A stretch of 64,000 bases of DNA, from the NCBI RefSeq assembly GCF_016905005.1, contig NZ_JADIKC010000002.1:186001-250000 (forward strand). The letters are read 5' to 3'. Under the pieces are notes generated by a model that was not told where the DNA came from, ran no database searches, and worked only from the letters and a program-made list of their open reading frames with translations. Both the position numbers and the translations under genes were made by a program. Below are positions 8,375 through 17,892 of the stretch, piece by piece. This DNA is from Dyella kyungheensis (GTDB taxonomy: Bacteria > Pseudomonadota > Gammaproteobacteria > Xanthomonadales > Rhodanobacteraceae). Positions within the stretch are counted from its first letter, which is position 1. Each line of letters begins with the position of its first letter.

Positions 8375-10645
8375 TTATCGAACCGTCGAGGCCGCAGCCG
8401 GCTGCACCACTGGCTTTGCCACCACTGCCGCCGCCCCCTTCACCTGCTGCTGAAAGAAATTATCGATCAGGTGATACACATGGCTGCGCTGGCCCGGCAG
8501 ATTGAGCCCGTGTTTCGCCCCGGGATACGCCATGAACTGGAATTGCGTGCCGCGCTTCTGCAACTCGGCCATCAGTTCGGTCGAGTTGAGGAACAGCACG
8601 TTGTCGTCGGCCATGCCGTGCACCAGATACAGCTTCGAGGTGAGGCCATCGAGCCATGCCATCGGCGAGCTGCGCGTATAGCCCGAGTCGTTGTCCTGCG
8701 GACGACCGAGATAACGCTCCGTGTAAAAGGTGTCGTAGAGACGCCAGTTGGTCACCGGCGCCACGGCCACGCCGCCGGCCAGTTCGTCGGAAGCCTTCGC
8801 CAGCAGCATGGTGGTCATGTAGCCGCCGTAGCTCCAGCCGAACACGCCGATATGCTTGCCGTCGATCCATGGCTGCGATTTCAGCCAATGGATGCCGACC
8901 AGCTGGTCGTCCACTTCGGCGGCGCCCAGCTGCTGGTAGATCGCATTCTCGAACTGGCGACCCCGGCGGGCCATGCCGCGATTGTCGAGCGTGAACACCA
9001 CGAAGCCCTGGTTGGCCATGTACTGGTTGAAGTAATCGCCCCACACATTGCTGACCATCTGCGCGTGCGGGCCACCGTAGTACGTGTCGAACACCGGGTA
9101 TTTCTTGGTTGGATCGAACCCGGCCGGCTTGTACAGGCGGTAATACAACGTCTGACCATCGGCAGCCTTCAGCGTGCCGAATTCCGGCTTGATCAGGCTG
9201 TCGCGGTAATTCCAGAACGGATGCTTTTCATCGAACTTGTTCGGCTCGATCCAGCTGACGAGGCTACCGTCGGCCCTGTGCAGGCTGACCTGTGGCGGCG
9301 TGTCCACGCTGGAAAAATTGTCGAGATAGAAGCTGCCGTCCGGCGCGAACGTGGCGGCATGCGTGCCCGCCCCCTGGCTGACGCGCGCGGGGGCTTTCGC
9401 GGTGCTGCCATCGAGCTTCAGCGAGTAGATCTGCTTTTCCGGCACCGCATCTTTATTGGAGGCGACGAACACGGTGCCCGTGTGCTCATTCACCGCCAGC
9501 AGTCCGTCGATCGGCCAGTCGCCTTCGCTCACCGCATGTTTGAGCGTGCCGTCCAGCGCGTAGAGATAGAGATGGTGGTAGCCGCTGCGCTCGCTGCCCC
9601 ACAGGAAGCTCTTGCCGTCCTTGAGGAAGGTGAGATCGTTGTTGAGGTTGATCCAGGTATCGCTGATCTCGGTGAGCAACGTGCGCTGCGCCAGCGTCTT
9701 CGCATCGACCAGGCGCAACTCCACTTTCTGCTGGCTGCGCGGCATGCGCTGATAGCTGAGGCGCTTGCCGTCCGGCAGCCAGTTCACGCGGGTGAGATAG
9801 ATGTCCGCGTCCTTGCCCAGGTCGATCCAGCGCGATGGCCCGCCGGCAGGCGACACCAGACCCAGCTTCACCGCCACATTGGGCGCACCGGCCGCGGGAT
9901 AGCGCTGGTCGATCACGTCGGTGTGGTCGGCAAACAGCTCGGTGCGCTTGGTCACCGGCACCTTGGCTTCGTCGTAGCGCTCGAACGCGATGGCCGAATC
10001 GTCGGGCGCCCACCAGTAGCCGGCGCTGCGATCCATTTCCTCCTGCGCCACGAATTCGGCTTCGCCGTTGTGCACGGTGCCGCCGCCATCGTGGGTGAGC
10101 TGCTTCGCCTCACCCGTGGTCAGGTCGATCACCCACAGGTTCTGGTCGCGCACATAGGACACGTAGCGGCCTTTGGGCGAGATCCTGGGATCGATCACGT
10201 TGTCGCCGGTGTCGAGCGGGATCGGCGTCGCGTCCGGCGTGGCCAGCGAATAGACGTAGAGCTTGCCGTTGATCGGGAACAGCAACTGCTTGCCGTCGGG
10301 CGACCACTGATAGCTCACGATGCCGTGCAGGCCGGCGGTGCGTTCGCGCTCGCGGCGCGCCTTTTCCGCGTCCGACAGCTGCTCGCCATTGGGTTCGAGT
10401 TTCTTCGAATCCACCAGCAGGCGCGTCTTATTGTCCTTGAGCTGGTATTCCCACAGGTCCAGCTGGAACTGGTCGTCCGCGCGGGCACGCAGGAAGGTGA
10501 CGCGGCTGCCGTCAGGGGAAATTTCCAGCCCGCGCGGCGCGGCACCAGCGAGGTTTCCACCGTCGAAGATGCGTTCGATCGTGAGTTTTTCGGCCATGGT
10601 CGGCAAGGCCACCATCGTCAGGGCGGCAAAAAGGAGGGCGCGCAT
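8375..10645 (-). CDS. Secreted S9 family peptidase, dipeptidyl-peptidase IV-like
   Basis: The 756-residue protein starts with the signal peptide MRALLFAALTMVALPTMA. Next comes a DPP-IV-type beta-propeller region (about 20-500, with repeats such as YQWSPDGKQLLF, and EAEFVAQEEMDRSAGYWWAPDD holding the DPP-IV Glu-Glu motif). The C-terminal alpha/beta-hydrolase domain has Ser605 in GWSYGGYM, the Asp680-Asp681 pair in MADDNVLF and His712 in GAKHGL, a complete triad. Such enzymes remove X-Pro or X-Ala dipeptides in the periplasm. An unusual Ala/Pro/Val tail of about 25 residues ends the protein. It is monocistronic. Confidence 0.93.
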   Translation of the reverse strand: MRALLFAALTMVALPTMAEKLTIERIFDGGNLAGAAPRGLEISPDGSRVTFLRARADDQFQLDLWEYQLKDNKTRLLVDSKKLEPNGEQLSDAEKARRERERTAGLHGIVSYQWSPDGKQLLFPINGKLYVYSLATPDATPIPLDTGDNVIDPRISPKGRYVSYVRDQNLWVIDLTTGEAKQLTHDGGGTVHNGEAEFVAQEEMDRSAGYWWAPDDSAIAFERYDEAKVPVTKRTELFADHTDVIDQRYPAAGAPNVAVKLGLVSPAGGPSRWIDLGKDADIYLTRVNWLPDGKRLSYQRMPRSQQKVELRLVDAKTLAQRTLLTEISDTWINLNNDLTFLKDGKSFLWGSERSGYHHLYLYALDGTLKHAVSEGDWPIDGLLAVNEHTGTVFVASNKDAVPEKQIYSLKLDGSTAKAPARVSQGAGTHAATFAPDGSFYLDNFSSVDTPPQVSLHRADGSLVSWIEPNKFDEKHPFWNYRDSLIKPEFGTLKAADGQTLYYRLYKPAGFDPTKKYPVFDTYYGGPHAQMVSNVWGDYFNQYMANQGFVVFTLDNRGMARRGRQFENAIYQQLGAAEVDDQLVGIHWLKSQPWIDGKHIGVFGWSYGGYMTTMLLAKASDELAGGVAVAPVTNWRLYDTFYTERYLGRPQDNDSGYTRSSPMAWLDGLTSKLYLVHGMADDNVLFLNSTELMAELQKRGTQFQFMAYPGAKHGLNLPGQRSHVYHLIDNFFQQQVKGAAAVVAKPVVQPAAASTVR

Positions 10646-10769
10646 GAATACTTCCTTGGGCGACGCGTCGTACGTAAGAACAAGCGGCGATTAGACCGCG
10701 TAGCGCGCATGGAAGCCAGCGATTTCCCGTGAAATGCGCGACATTCGTTGCCGAATGCCGCGCGATGGA

Positions 10770-11468
10770 TCAGTTCTTCGCCCCTTGTCCGAACAGGACC
10801 TTGCGCGCTTCCTCGTCCGTGCTGAGGTCGAACCTGCCCTTGATCTGCTCGCCCAGGGCATAGGCCCGCTGGGTGGCGGGGCGTTCGCGGATCGATTCGA
10901 ACCAGGCCTTCAGATGCGGGAAATCGTCCAGCGTCATGCCCTGGTTCTCGTGCGGCACGATCCACGGATACGCCGCCATGTCGGCAATGCTGTAGTCGTT
11001 GCCGGCGATGAAGGCACGACCGTGCAGGCGCTTGTCCAGCACGCCGTACAGGCGGCGCGTCTCGTTGACGTAGCGGTCGATGGCGTAGGGAATCTTTTCC
11101 GGCGCATAGCGGTTGAAATGATGGTTCTGGCCGAGCATCGGGCCGAGCCCGCCCATCTGCCAGAACAACCATTCCAGCACCGTGTATTTGCCGCGCAGAT
11201 CGGTGGGCAGGAAACGGCCGGTCTTCTCAGCGAGGTACTGCAGGATCGCGCCCGACTCGAACACGCTGACCGGCTCGCCGCCGTCCACGGGGGCGGTATC
11301 CACGATGGCCGGCATGCGGTTGTTGGGCGCGATGGCCAGGAACGCGGGCTGGAACTGCTCGCCCTTGCCGATGTTCACCGGCTTGATGGTGTAGGGGACC
11401 CCCGTTTCTTCGAGAAACAGCGTGATTTTGTGGCCGTTGGGGGTGGGCCAGTAGTGCAGCTCGATCAT
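10770..11468 (-). CDS. Glutathione transferase-like protein, YfcG/Nu-class type
   Basis: The 232-residue protein has an N-terminal thioredoxin-like domain (IELHYWPTPNGHKITLFLEETGVPYTI, cis-Pro region NNRMPAIVD, glutathione-contacting FESGAILQYLAEKTG). An all-alpha C-terminal domain follows (MGGLGPMLGQNHHFNRYAPEKIPYAIDRYVNETRRLYGVLD). The NGHK start and the GQNHHF block are typical of YfcG/YghU-like glutathione-dependent disulfide-bond oxidoreductases. The role is probably thiol or peroxide detoxification in the cytoplasm. It lies downstream of, but 124 bp from, the DPP-IV-like gene start and is probably separately transcribed. Confidence 0.9.
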   Translation of the reverse strand: MIELHYWPTPNGHKITLFLEETGVPYTIKPVNIGKGEQFQPAFLAIAPNNRMPAIVDTAPVDGGEPVSVFESGAILQYLAEKTGRFLPTDLRGKYTVLEWLFWQMGGLGPMLGQNHHFNRYAPEKIPYAIDRYVNETRRLYGVLDKRLHGRAFIAGNDYSIADMAAYPWIVPHENQGMTLDDFPHLKAWFESIRERPATQRAYALGEQIKGRFDLSTDEEARKVLFGQGAKN

Positions 11469-11588
11469 GACGTAACCTCGGGCGGACGATCTGTTGATGT
11501 TCGGGGCGCTAGGCTGGGATTCAAGCCAGCACCGTCAACCGCCGTGGCGTGCTCGCGTTCCCGCTGGTACGCCCCAGGAGAACCGCCC

Positions 11589-12035
11589 ATGCATCGTCTT
11601 CCCACCTTCGTCGCGTTCGCGCTCGCCGCCACGCTGTGCGGCCACGCCTTCGCCCAGCAGAACGCACCCACCGGCGACAGCGACCATCCGCCGGCTGCGG
11701 GCAGCCACAACATGCACGCCTTCGATGCGCAGACCCAGCTGCAGCGTCTGAGCAAGCAGTTGCAGTTGACGCCGGATCAGCAGGCCAAGATCGGCCCCAT
11801 GCTGCAGCAGCGCGAGCAACAGCTGCAGTCGCTGCACGGCGACAGCAGCCTCAAGCCGGCCGATCGGCGCGCCAAGGCCATGTCGATCATGCAGGACAGC
11901 GAAAGCCAGATCGGCGGCGTGCTGACCCAGGACCAGCGCGACAAATGGAAGGCCATGCGCGAAAAGGCGATGGAACGCATGCAGGAGAAACGCGGCCAGA
12001 ACGTGCCGTCGACGGCGGGCAGCAGCGGCGGCTGA
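11589..12035 (+). CDS. Small periplasmic Spy/CpxP-like protein
   Basis: The 148-residue protein has the signal peptide MHRLPTFVAFALAATLCGHAFA. A helical body follows with LQRLSKQLQLTPDQQAKIGPMLQQREQQL and VLTQDQRDKWKAMREKAMERMQEK. The two LTPxQ-type repeats resemble the LTxxQ motifs of the Spy/CpxP family of periplasmic chaperones and metal/stress sensors. Motif match is loose, so this is a family-level inference. The tail is Gly/Ser rich. ATG 11589 is chosen because a clean signal peptide begins there. Confidence 0.7.
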   Translation: MHRLPTFVAFALAATLCGHAFAQQNAPTGDSDHPPAAGSHNMHAFDAQTQLQRLSKQLQLTPDQQAKIGPMLQQREQQLQSLHGDSSLKPADRRAKAMSIMQDSESQIGGVLTQDQRDKWKAMREKAMERMQEKRGQNVPSTAGSSGG

Positions 12036-12126
12036 TGTCCGGCGCTTCGCGCAGCAGGGTGTTGTGACGCTCGCTGCGGCCATCGCTTATCCTTTCCCTC
12101 CCGCATGAGGGTCGGAAGGAACAGCT

Positions 12127-13008
12127 ATGGCACGCGTCGTCGTGGTCGGCAGCATCAACATGGACCTGGTGACGCTGGCCTCGCGCTTTGCCAAGCCCGG
12201 CGAAACCATTCTTGGCGAACGCTTCCTGACCGTGCATGGCGGCAAGGGCGCCAACCAGGCCGTGGCTGCCGCGCGCCTGGGTGCCGAGGTCGCGCTGGTG
12301 GGCGCCGTCGGTGACGACGCCTTCGGCGCGCAACTGCACGAAGGCCTCGTGCGCGAAGGCGTCTCGCTCGATCACGTCGCGCGCATTGCCGACTGCGGCA
12401 GCGGCACCGCCTCGATCACCGTCGCCGAAGGCGAGAACCACATCATCGTGGTGCCCGCCGCCAATGCGCGCGTCACTCCCGCGCAGATCGAGGGAGCGCA
12501 ATCCACGCTGGCCAGTGCGGACGCCATCCTGGTGCAGATGGAAATTCCACTCGAATCCGTTGAAGCCACGCTTCGCCTTGGCCACAAGCTCGGCAAGCCG
12601 GTGATTCTCAATCCGGCGCCGGCGCAAAAGCTTCCCACGGAATGGCTGAAGCTCGCGCGCTATCTCACGCCCAACCAGCATGAGCTGGCGATACTGCTGG
12701 GTGCGGATAGCGATGAGGATTTCGTTGCGTTGATGCAGCGCGCGCCCGCACCGGTAGTGCTGACGCGTGGCGGGGATGGCGCCTGGTTTCGCGATGGCGG
12801 GGAGCCGCAGCATCAGCCGGGCTTCAAGGTCGACGCGGTCGATACCACCGGCGCTGGCGACACCTTCAACGCTGCGCTGGCGGTATTCCTGCATGAAGGA
12901 ATCGCGCCTGCCGTGCGCAAAGCCTGCGCAGCGGCGGCGCTATCGGTGACCAAGCTGGGTGCGCAAGGCGGCATGCCGACCCGGGCGGAGCTCGAAGCGT
13001 TCCTCTAA
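12127..13008 (+). CDS. rbsK: Ribokinase (PfkB family sugar kinase)
   Basis: Ribokinase phosphorylates D-ribose at O5. The 293-residue protein shows the PfkB signatures: VVVGSINMDLV with GGKGANQAVAAARLG near the N-terminus and DTTGAGDTFNAALA with the catalytic Asp near residue 243. The sugar-contact motif SINMD and length fit ribokinase better than fructokinase or adenosine kinase. No ribose transporter or LacI regulator is adjacent, so the gene stands alone. Substrate assignment rests on family resemblance. Confidence 0.88.
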   Translation: MARVVVVGSINMDLVTLASRFAKPGETILGERFLTVHGGKGANQAVAAARLGAEVALVGAVGDDAFGAQLHEGLVREGVSLDHVARIADCGSGTASITVAEGENHIIVVPAANARVTPAQIEGAQSTLASADAILVQMEIPLESVEATLRLGHKLGKPVILNPAPAQKLPTEWLKLARYLTPNQHELAILLGADSDEDFVALMQRAPAPVVLTRGGDGAWFRDGGEPQHQPGFKVDAVDTTGAGDTFNAALAVFLHEGIAPAVRKACAAAALSVTKLGAQGGMPTRAELEAFL

Positions 13009-13020
13009 GTGCTGCGCCTT

Positions 13021-13136
13021 CACCATGGTGGGAGCGCACCCTGTGCGCGACAGCACGCTGGCCAATGACTGCAATGAGGCGAATGCCATGCATCGCTTCG
13101 GACGTGTCGCGCACAGGGTGCGCTCCCACAGTGGTG
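13021..13136. repeat. Paired REP element, copy 1
   Basis: Two inverted REP units flank a spacer: TGGGAGCGCACCCTGTGCGCGAC at the left and GTCGCGCACAGGGTGCGCTCCCA at the right. Each unit contains its own small palindrome. It fills the gap between the convergent ribokinase and ftsK genes. Four further copies occur at 36164, 45321, 57387 and 60445. Confidence 0.85.
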
Positions 13137-13143
13137 GTTACTC

Positions 13144-15696
13144 TTAGTCTGACGGTCCCGGCGCCAACACATCGCGCTGCCCGTTGATGCCCATCGACGA
13201 GACGAGCCCCGCGGCCTCCATCGCTTCGACCAAACGCGCCGCGCGGTTGTAGCCGATACGGAACTGGCGTTGCACGAACGAGATCGATGCGCGGCGCGAG
13301 CGCAACACGAACGCGGCGGCTTCGTCGTACAGCGGATCGAGTTCGGCGTCGGCACCTTCTTCGCCGAACAGTTCGCCGGAGCCTTCGCTTGGCGGGCCGG
13401 CCAGGATTTCATCCTTGTAATCGGGCTCGCCGTAAAGCTTGAGGTGGGCCACGATGCGGTGCACTTCCTCGTCGGCCACGAAGGCGCCGTGGATGCGTTG
13501 CGGATAGCCGGAACCCGGCGGCAGGAACAGCATGTCGCCCTGGCCGAGCAGGCTTTCCGCACCCATCTGGTCGAGGATGGTGCGCGAGTCGATCTTGGAC
13601 GAGACCTGGAAAGCGACGCGCGTGGGAATGTTCGCCTTGATCAGGCCGGTGATCACATCCACCGACGGACGCTGCGTGGCAAGAATCAAATGAATGCCGG
13701 CGGCGCGTGCCTTCTGTGCAAGCCTGGCGATCAGCTCTTCGATCTTCTTGCCGGCCACCATCATCAGGTCGGCCAGCTCGTCGATCACCACCACGATCAT
13801 CGGCAAGGTGTCCAGCAACTCGGGCACTTCGGGATGCGCGGGGAACGGATTCATCAATGGCCGGCCAACCGCACGCGCCTCGCGCACTTTTTGGTTGAAG
13901 CTGGCCAGATTTCGCACTCGCAGATCCGACATCACGCGATAGCGGTTTTCCATCTCCGCCACGCACCACGCGAGCGCGTTCGCAGCAAGCTTCATGTCGG
14001 TGACGACCGGTGCCAGCAGATGTGGGATGCCTTCGTAGACGGAAAGCTCCAGCATCTTCGGATCGATCATGATCATGCGCACGTCGTCGGGCGTGGCCTT
14101 GTACAACATCGACAGGATCATCGCGTTCACCGCCACGGACTTGCCCGAGCCGGTGGTGCCGGCCACCAGCATGTGCGGGGCCTTGGCCAGATCGGCCACT
14201 ACCGGTTCGCCCGTGATGCCCTTGCCCATCGCCAGCGTCAACAACGAATCGGCATCGCGGTAGGCGGGCGAGTCGAGAATTTCGGACAACGCGATCATCT
14301 GGCGCTGCTCGTTCGGCAACTCCAGGCCCATGCAGGTCTTGCCGGGGATGGTTTCGACCACACGAATGGACGAGCGGCCGAGTCCGCGCGCCAGATCCTT
14401 CATCAGCGCGACGATCTGGTTGCCGCGCACACCGACCGCGGGTTCCACCTCGAAGCGAGTGATGACGGGACCGGCGGACGCACCGACGACCGTGACCGGC
14501 ACCTTGAACTCGCGCAGTCGCTGCTCGATCAACTCGCCCGTGTCAGCGAGCTGCTGCTCGTCGATGGAGGCGATCTCCTGTCGCGGAGCGGCCAGCAGCG
14601 ACAGCGGCGGCAACATGGCGGAGCTGCGCTGGCGCGTCGACGCGCCGGTTTGCACCGGGGTGACGTGCACGGGAGCCTGAGTCGCCACTTCGTCATTGGC
14701 TGCCGACCAGCGCGACGATACGGCCGGTGTGTGCATGGGCGGCGGGCTGACGGTCGCCAGATCGATCTCGGCTTCGACCGGAGGTTCGACGGTTATCGGT
14801 TCGGCCGGCAGCGGTGCAGGCTGTACTTCGGGCACGGCGAGCACCGCTTCGATCGGCGATTCGGCGGCGGGCAACGACGGCGCCGAACTGGTGGCGACAT
14901 TGGCTGGTTGATGATTCGCGGCATCGGCGGACTCGCGCGTGCTCGCTGCGGTCGCCCTTGTCCCCAGCGGCACGACCGTCGCGGAACGCCCCGTGCCCAG
15001 TCTCGGCCCAGTTGAAGCAGGCTGGCCATGTTTGGGCACCAGCCACGGCTCGCGTATCACCTTCTCGTGCTGGGCGGCCTGGCGAACGCGCGACATGGAC
15101 ACGGATGCGGGCCGCACTTCGGTCGGGGGCGCAGGCGTAAGCGTCGGCGGAGGAGCTGTCGAGGCCTCGGCCGGTGTTCGGCGGGTCGCTCCCGCTTTCG
15201 CGCGTCGAGCAGTGGTGGTCGCTTGTTTGGGACGACGCACGGCACCGCCAGCTCGATGGCCCGTCGATGAACCGCGACGCGCGGCAACCGCTTCGATCAC
15301 GCGCTGAATCAGCGCGGCAAGGACATCCACGCCAGCCGCCACATGTTTGAACATCGAGCGCCAACCGATACCCAGATACCACGGCAGCGCGACAGCCAGG
15401 GCAACCAGCATCACCAGCGTGGTCAGCCATCCGCCAAGCAGGCCGCCGATGGCATGCGACAGTGCACGGCACACGGTGCCACCAGCGTTTGCATCGTCGG
15501 TGTACTGGTCGATCAGCAGGCCTTCGAGCGTGGCGCTCGCCAGCAGCACAAGCAGGGCACCCAAGCCGAACCGAATCGAGCCTTCACCGCCGGCAACACG
15601 CCGCTGCCGCTTCAGCAGACGGCTGCCGGCGCGCCAGAACAGGGGAATCAACCAGAAAGTGGAGAGCCCGAAGGCGCCGAAGAAGAAAGAGAGCAT
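13144..15696 (-). CDS. ftsK: DNA translocase FtsK (short N-terminal membrane domain)
   Basis: FtsK pumps DNA at the division septum and activates XerCD at dif. The 850-residue protein has membrane segments around 2-23, 41-63 and 85-112, and an Ala/Pro/Thr-rich linker to about 365. The motor domain has Walker [13 protein letters not shown] and the B-region [13 protein letters not shown]. The C-terminal winged-helix gamma domain [31 protein letters not shown] recognises KOPS. Only three membrane segments are visible instead of the usual four. In-frame sequence upstream of ATG 15696 reaches a TAA at 15736-15738, so TM1 is missing. Confidence 0.95.
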   Translation of the reverse strand: MLSFFFGAFGLSTFWLIPLFWRAGSRLLKRQRRVAGGEGSIRFGLGALLVLLASATLEGLLIDQYTDDANAGGTVCRALSHAIGGLLGGWLTTLVMLVALAVALPWYLGIGWRSMFKHVAAGVDVLAALIQRVIEAVAARRGSSTGHRAGGAVRRPKQATTTARRAKAGATRRTPAEASTAPPPTLTPAPPTEVRPASVSMSRVRQAAQHEKVIREPWLVPKHGQPASTGPRLGTGRSATVVPLGTRATAASTRESADAANHQPANVATSSAPSLPAAESPIEAVLAVPEVQPAPLPAEPITVEPPVEAEIDLATVSPPPMHTPAVSSRWSAANDEVATQAPVHVTPVQTGASTRQRSSAMLPPLSLLAAPRQEIASIDEQQLADTGELIEQRLREFKVPVTVVGASAGPVITRFEVEPAVGVRGNQIVALMKDLARGLGRSSIRVVETIPGKTCMGLELPNEQRQMIALSEILDSPAYRDADSLLTLAMGKGITGEPVVADLAKAPHMLVAGTTGSGKSVAVNAMILSMLYKATPDDVRMIMIDPKMLELSVYEGIPHLLAPVVTDMKLAANALAWCVAEMENRYRVMSDLRVRNLASFNQKVREARAVGRPLMNPFPAHPEVPELLDTLPMIVVVIDELADLMMVAGKKIEELIARLAQKARAAGIHLILATQRPSVDVITGLIKANIPTRVAFQVSSKIDSRTILDQMGAESLLGQGDMLFLPPGSGYPQRIHGAFVADEEVHRIVAHLKLYGEPDYKDEILAGPPSEGSGELFGEEGADAELDPLYDEAAAFVLRSRRASISFVQRQFRIGYNRAARLVEAMEAAGLVSSMGINGQRDVLAPGPSD

Positions 15697-15847
15697 GCCT
15701 GAGTGTTCGGTACGACCGCGCGCAAACTCAGCATGTTAGCGCCACCCGTCGGCCCCGTCAGCAAAGCGCGCCCTTAACCCACTGGACTGGAACGCCTTAC
15801 CGCCGTCGCTGCGGAAGCCGGCTGCGATCCGCCTTCCGCATCCTGGA

Positions 15848-16201
15848 CTAAGCCTTCGGGTTGGCGCCGTAAGCGTTGCTACCCGCTTCGCTGTCTTGCA
15901 CCAGCAGATAAATCAGGTAAAGGCCAACGATCGGAACAAAAGCGAGCAGCATGAACCAGCCGGATTTGCCGACGTCGTGCAGGCGGCGAGCCGTCACGCC
16001 AAGACCCGGCAGCAGCACGGCCAGTCCGTAAATACCACCAACGATAGCCAGCGCGGGCACCATGTGAGCGAGGATCTGCAGCGCCACAATGACGATGATG
16101 TTCACCAAGGTGTACATCCAGTACTCCTTGCGGCGTGCGCGGCCATTGAAATCAAAATAGTGCTGCTTGAGGACCTTCAAATACCATTCCATGGCGAGCA
16201 C
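15848..16201 (-). CDS. DUF805 family membrane protein
   Basis: The 117-residue protein begins MEWYLKVLKQHYFDFNGRARRKEYWMYTL after the first three residues, with the FxGRxxRxEYW motif that defines DUF805. Hydrophobic segments lie near 28-48, 50-67 and 83-103, the last following the ARRLHDVGKSGW motif, which is also characteristic. Function of the family is unknown; members often sit in stress or phage contexts. Here it lies between mnmE and ftsK in the same direction with no clear partner. Confidence 0.92.
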   Translation of the reverse strand: MLAMEWYLKVLKQHYFDFNGRARRKEYWMYTLVNIIVIVALQILAHMVPALAIVGGIYGLAVLLPGLGVTARRLHDVGKSGWFMLLAFVPIVGLYLIYLLVQDSEAGSNAYGANPKA

Positions 16202-16328
16202 TCCACTGTGCGCTGACGTTGAAGCGCGGAGCCATCGGGGCTCCGGGCAGGTCCTTGCATGCTGCCAGCAGCGTGCCGAAGCAATCTATCGGACGACTCC
16301 GAAAGCACTGCGAACGGACGGTCGGCGG

Positions 16329-17669
16329 CTACTTGCCGATGCAGAACGAGCTGAAGATCGCACCCAGCAGGTCATCGCTGGTATAGGTGCCGGTGATCTC
16401 GCCCAAGGCGTGTTGTGCTTGCCGCAACTCCTCGGCCGCCAGTTCACCGGCACGGGTCGCGTGCAGCACGTCGTCGGCGCGCGCCAGGTGCGTGGCTACT
16501 TGTTCCAGCGCCAACACATGGCGCCGACGAGCGCTGAAGGCACCTTCGCCGCCGCCTGCGCCGGCAAGCTGTTTGAGATGGCTGCGCAGCGTTTCCAGGC
16601 CGGCTCCGGTCTTTGCGGAAGCCCACATCCAGATCGCATTGGAGCGAACCTCGACTCCCGCCGCATGCTCGCCCAGGTCGATCTTGTTGATGAAAACGAT
16701 CCGTTCGACGCGGGCCGGGAGGTCGGCCAGCAAAGCCAGATCGTGCTCGGCCTGCGCCGCATCGGTGACCAGCAATGCGACATCCGCGCGCGCCAGCTCG
16801 CCATGCGCGCGCCGCACGCCTTCGCGTTCGACCGGATCGTCGGTTTCACGCAGTCCCGCCGTGTCAGCCAGTTCCAGCGAGATGCCGTCGAGATTGAGCT
16901 GTTCACGCAGCACGTCGCGGGTGGTACCGGCGATGTCGGTGACAATGGCGCGGTCGCTGCCGGCCAGTGCATTGAGCAAGCTGGACTTGCCGGCGTTTGG
17001 ACGTCCGATGATGGCCACGCGCAGGCCATCGTTCAGACGCACGCCTCGTTGCGCTTCGCGCAAGAGATCATCGAGTTCGGCGCGCAACGCATGCAACTGG
17101 CGCGCAATCGCCGGGTCGGCGAGGAAATCGATTTCCTCTTCGGGAAAATCGATCGCCGCTTCGATATGCACACGCAGCGCAATCAGCGATTGCAGCAGAT
17201 CGTGCACCTTGCGCGAAAACACGCCTTCCATCGACTGCAACGCTGCCCGCGCGCCGGCCTGCGAACGCGCCGCAATCAGATCGGCGACGGCTTCTGCCTG
17301 GGCCAGATCGAGCTTGCCGTTGAGAAATGCGCGCTCGGTGAATTCGCCCGGTCGCGCCAGTCGCGCACCCATCGCGCACACGCGTCGCAACAAGGCATCG
17401 AGCAACACGGGACTGCCGTGGCCCTGCAGTTCCAGCACGTGCTCGCCGGTGTAGGAAGCGGGCGCGGGAAAGTAGAGCAGCAGACCGCGATCGATCAGTT
17501 CGCCGTCGCGCTCACGGAACGCGGTGAAGTGCGCGCGCCGCGGCTCGGGCTCGCGACCGAACAGTTCCGCGGCGATGCCGGGAACGGCAGGCCCCGACAC
17601 GCGCAACACACCGACGCCGGCGGCACCCGGAGCGCTGGCAATGGCGGCAATGGTGCCGGTGTGAGTCAT
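16329..17669 (-). CDS. mnmE: tRNA modification GTPase MnmE
   Basis: MnmE with MnmG makes the 5-carboxymethylaminomethyl group on wobble U34 of tRNAs. ATG 17669 starts MTHTGTIAAIASAPGAAGVGVLRVSG. The 446-residue protein has the tetrahydrofolate-binding N-domain, a helical domain and an inserted G domain with GRPNAGKSSLLN, DTAGLRE and NKIDLG. The C-terminal FCIGK holds catalytic Cys443. The frame is open upstream to 17933, but that part reads through a palindromic repeat and terminator and is not coding. The neighbours yidC-rnpA-rpmH are in the usual order. Confidence 0.97.
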   Translation of the reverse strand: MTHTGTIAAIASAPGAAGVGVLRVSGPAVPGIAAELFGREPEPRRAHFTAFRERDGELIDRGLLLYFPAPASYTGEHVLELQGHGSPVLLDALLRRVCAMGARLARPGEFTERAFLNGKLDLAQAEAVADLIAARSQAGARAALQSMEGVFSRKVHDLLQSLIALRVHIEAAIDFPEEEIDFLADPAIARQLHALRAELDDLLREAQRGVRLNDGLRVAIIGRPNAGKSSLLNALAGSDRAIVTDIAGTTRDVLREQLNLDGISLELADTAGLRETDDPVEREGVRRAHGELARADVALLVTDAAQAEHDLALLADLPARVERIVFINKIDLGEHAAGVEVRSNAIWMWASAKTGAGLETLRSHLKQLAGAGGGEGAFSARRRHVLALEQVATHLARADDVLHATRAGELAAEELRQAQHALGEITGTYTSDDLLGAIFSSFCIGK

Positions 17670-17726
17670 GGTGGGAATTATGCGGTTTGCGAAGGGGAAT
17701 GCGATAACGATATAGCCATCCTCTCC

Positions 17727-17824
17727 GTCATCCCGGCGCAGGCCGGGATCCAGTGGCGACAGCATCTGGTTGTCGCGAAGACCAGCCATCGACGCTACTG
17801 GATCCCGGCCTGCGCCGGGATGAC
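17727..17824. repeat. Long palindromic intergenic repeat (GTCATCCCGG type), copy 2
   Basis: GTCATCCCGGCGCAGGCCGG at the left is inverted at the right end (CCGGCCTGCGCCGGGATGAC). ATCCAGT/ACTGGAT sits inside both ends and GGTTGTCGCGA in the centre, matching the element at 8266. It lies between mnmE and yidC. Confidence 0.75.
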
Positions 17825-17846
17825 GAGCGGGAGGTTTGTCGTGCAA

Positions 17847-17876
17847 GAAAAAGGCCGCTCGCGCGGCCTTTTCTTT
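17847..17876 (-). terminator. Intrinsic terminator downstream of yidC
   Basis: The hairpin AAGGCCGC / GCGGCCTT has a short loop with U-rich sequence after the stem on the reverse strand (complement of AAGAAAAA at 17846-17852). It lies 17 bases after the yidC stop. T-rich sequence on the other side means it could work in both directions. Confidence 0.8.
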
Positions 17877-17892
17877 GAACGTTTCAGGTTGA

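Noticed and set aside
8471-10732. A 753-codon open frame opposite the DPP-IV-like peptidase
   Set aside because: His/Arg/Val-rich antisense shadow. The peptidase on the reverse strand has a signal peptide and full catalytic triad.
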